From contig LVVU01000064.1 of the NCBI GenBank assembly GCA_006954465.1, positions 1,074 through 7,661 of the forward strand: a stretch of 6,588 nt of DNA, in the 5' to 3' direction. Source of the stretch: Candidatus Methanoprimaticola hominis. GTDB taxonomy: Archaea > Thermoplasmatota > Thermoplasmata > Methanomassiliicoccales > Methanomethylophilaceae. Numbering within the stretch: the first letter of the stretch is position 1; every line of letters starts with the position of its first letter. This document shows positions 5,872 through 6,588 of the stretch, one piece after another. The notes under the pieces are model-generated. The model ran no database searches and was not told the DNA's origin. It saw only the letters and a list, made by a program, of their open reading frames with translations. The translations under genes and the position numbers were made by a program.

Positions 5872-6305
5872 TCCCTACCCTCCTTCATCTGCTTCCGCTT
5901 CTCTTCCAGAACGGTCAGTCCCTTCACCACCCCGTCTATGATGGATTCCGGTCTCGCGGCACAGCCCGGGACGTACACATCCACGGGGATGACCGTGTCG
6001 ACGCCGCCCAGGATGTTGTAGCACTCGCGGAACACGCCTCCGGAACAGGCGCATATGCCGATGGCCACCACCACCTTGGGGTTGGGCATCTGTTCGTACA
6101 GCTGTTTCACGACCTCCTTGTTCTGGTCGTTCACGGCACCGGTGATGAGCAGGATATCGGCCTGTTTGGGATCCCCGGTGTTGATCACGCCGAATCTCTC
6201 CACATCGTACAACGGTGTGAGGCATGCCAGAACCTCGATGTCGCATCCGTTGCAACTGGATGCATCGTAGTGGAGGATCCAAGGCGATTTCGTTGAATAT
6301 GACAT
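5868..6305 (-). CDS. echC: Ech hydrogenase small subunit C, NuoB-like [4Fe-4S] subunit
   Basis: This 145-residue protein is the electron-transferring small subunit, holding the proximal [4Fe-4S] cluster next to the [NiFe] site. The expected four ligands are visible: C18 and C21 in SCNGCDIE, C85 in GICACSGG, and C115 in VPGCAARPE. An extra cysteine, C87, follows C85. It lacks the second and third clusters and the signal peptide of group 1 hydrogenase small subunits, as expected for group 4. The ATG at 6305 is supported by GAGGT at 6314-6318, 8 nt upstream, and by the family N-terminus; further upstream the frame runs through the echB coding region and is not homologous. It starts 11 nt after the echB stop and overlaps echD by 4 nt (ATGA). 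Identity is secure. Confidence 0.96.
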   Translation of the reverse strand: MSYSTKSPWILHYDASSCNGCDIEVLACLTPLYDVERFGVINTGDPKQADILLITGAVNDQNKEVVKQLYEQMPNPKVVVAIGICACSGGVFRECYNILGGVDTVIPVDVYVPGCAARPESIIDGVVKGLTVLEEKRKQMKEGRE

Positions 6306-6313
6306 CTTTCGAC

Positions 6314-6318
6314 ACCTC
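6314..6318 (-). promoter_or_regulatory. Ribosome binding site (GAGGT) for echC
   Basis: GAGGT overlaps the echB stop codon region and is 8 nt upstream of the ATG at 6305. It fixes that start, since the frame remains open far upstream across the end of echB. Confidence 0.7.
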
Positions 6319-6588
6319 ACAGATACAGGACGATCGCGACGTTCAGAAGCCCGAACACGACGGCGACCGCCCAACCGCTCTTGAGCGCGGTCTGCCAGGT
6401 CATCCTGGCGAATCCGTTGTCTATCACGATCTCCAGGAGGAAGACCAGCACGGCTGCCAGCATCCCCACTCCGGTCCAGAGCAGACTCCCGTCCAGGAAG
6501 AACAGCGCCACCATCCCCAGGAGCATGATGTTCTCGTACCAATGGGAGATCTCGATCATCGCCAGGGTCCTTCCGGAGAATTCCGTGG
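6317..6588 (-). CDS. echB: Ech hydrogenase membrane subunit B, NuoH-like (C-terminal part only)
   Basis: Only the last 89 complete codons are in the window; the frame stays open to the right edge, so an internal ATG at 6559 is not the true start. The visible part begins with TEFSGRTLAMIEISHWYE, which resembles the conserved E-[YF]-S-G-x2-h-A-h-h-E-h cytoplasmic loop of NuoH/HyfC/EchB proteins. That loop lies near the interface with the hydrophilic arm. It is followed by two or three hydrophobic segments, one long region covering roughly residues IMLLG to EIVI and a last helix ending at the C-terminal VLYL. The subunit anchors the hydrophilic EchCDEF module to the membrane and takes part in coupling H2 chemistry to ion movement. 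The stop is TGA, 11 nt upstream of the echC start. echA, the large antiporter-like subunit, would be expected further right. Confidence 0.92.
   Translation of the reverse strand, partial: TEFSGRTLAMIEISHWYENIMLLGMVALFFLDGSLLWTGVGMLAAVLVFLLEIVIDNGFARMTWQTALKSGWAVAVVFGLLNVAIVLYL

Noticed and set aside
1..6588. tRNA or rRNA genes, CRISPR repeats, insertion sequences or phage genes
   Set aside because: None was seen: no clustered direct repeats, no transposase motifs, no tRNA-like cloverleaf noticed, and nearly every base is assigned to conserved minus-strand genes.

Overview
The window reads as a stretch of an archaeal, probably methanogen, chromosome. The evidence is an archaeal/eukaryotic-type glycyl-tRNA synthetase, an Ech-type energy-converting [NiFe]-hydrogenase gene set, a four-CBS-domain protein with an adjacent UspA protein, G+C-rich coding sequence with frequent AGG arginine codons, and compact gene packing with GGAGG-type ribosome sites. 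A G+C-rich methanogen with Ech would fit the Methanomassiliicoccales (Thermoplasmata), but that placement is inference; nothing in the window is diagnostic. All five complete stop codons in genes other than echB/echC/echE overlaps, and those overlaps too, are TAA or TGA; no TAG stop is used here, which is compatible with but does not prove a pyrrolysine-using host.

All nine recognisable genes lie on the minus strand, so the order of transcription runs from the right edge to the left. First comes the hydrogenase block: echB (only its C-terminal part, cut by the right edge), echC, echD, echE and echF. The genes are separated by 11 nt at most or overlap by 1 to 4 nt. EchC carries the proximal [4Fe-4S] cluster, EchE the [NiFe] site, EchF two [4Fe-4S] clusters, EchD is the NuoC-like subunit and EchB the NuoH-like membrane anchor. 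Together they would exchange electrons between ferredoxin and H+/H2 with coupled ion movement. echA is expected just beyond the right edge.

A spacer of about 150 nt follows echF. It has two tandem potential stem-loops, a 13-bp palindrome and a doubled GGAGG, but no convincing TATA box. After it come an amidohydrolase/deaminase-family enzyme of unknown substrate, a UspA-type nucleotide-binding protein, a four-CBS-domain protein and the glycyl-tRNA synthetase, which is cut by the left edge. These four are again tightly packed (14 nt, 0 nt and a 4-nt ATGA overlap), suggesting a second operon or a continuation of the first.

Nothing here is a clearly new system. The points worth a second look are the structured spacer and the uncertain amidohydrolase start, the Asp-Leu-Cys form of the C-terminal nickel motif in EchE, and the chaining of two likely adenine-nucleotide sensors to a tRNA synthetase next to an energy-converting hydrogenase.
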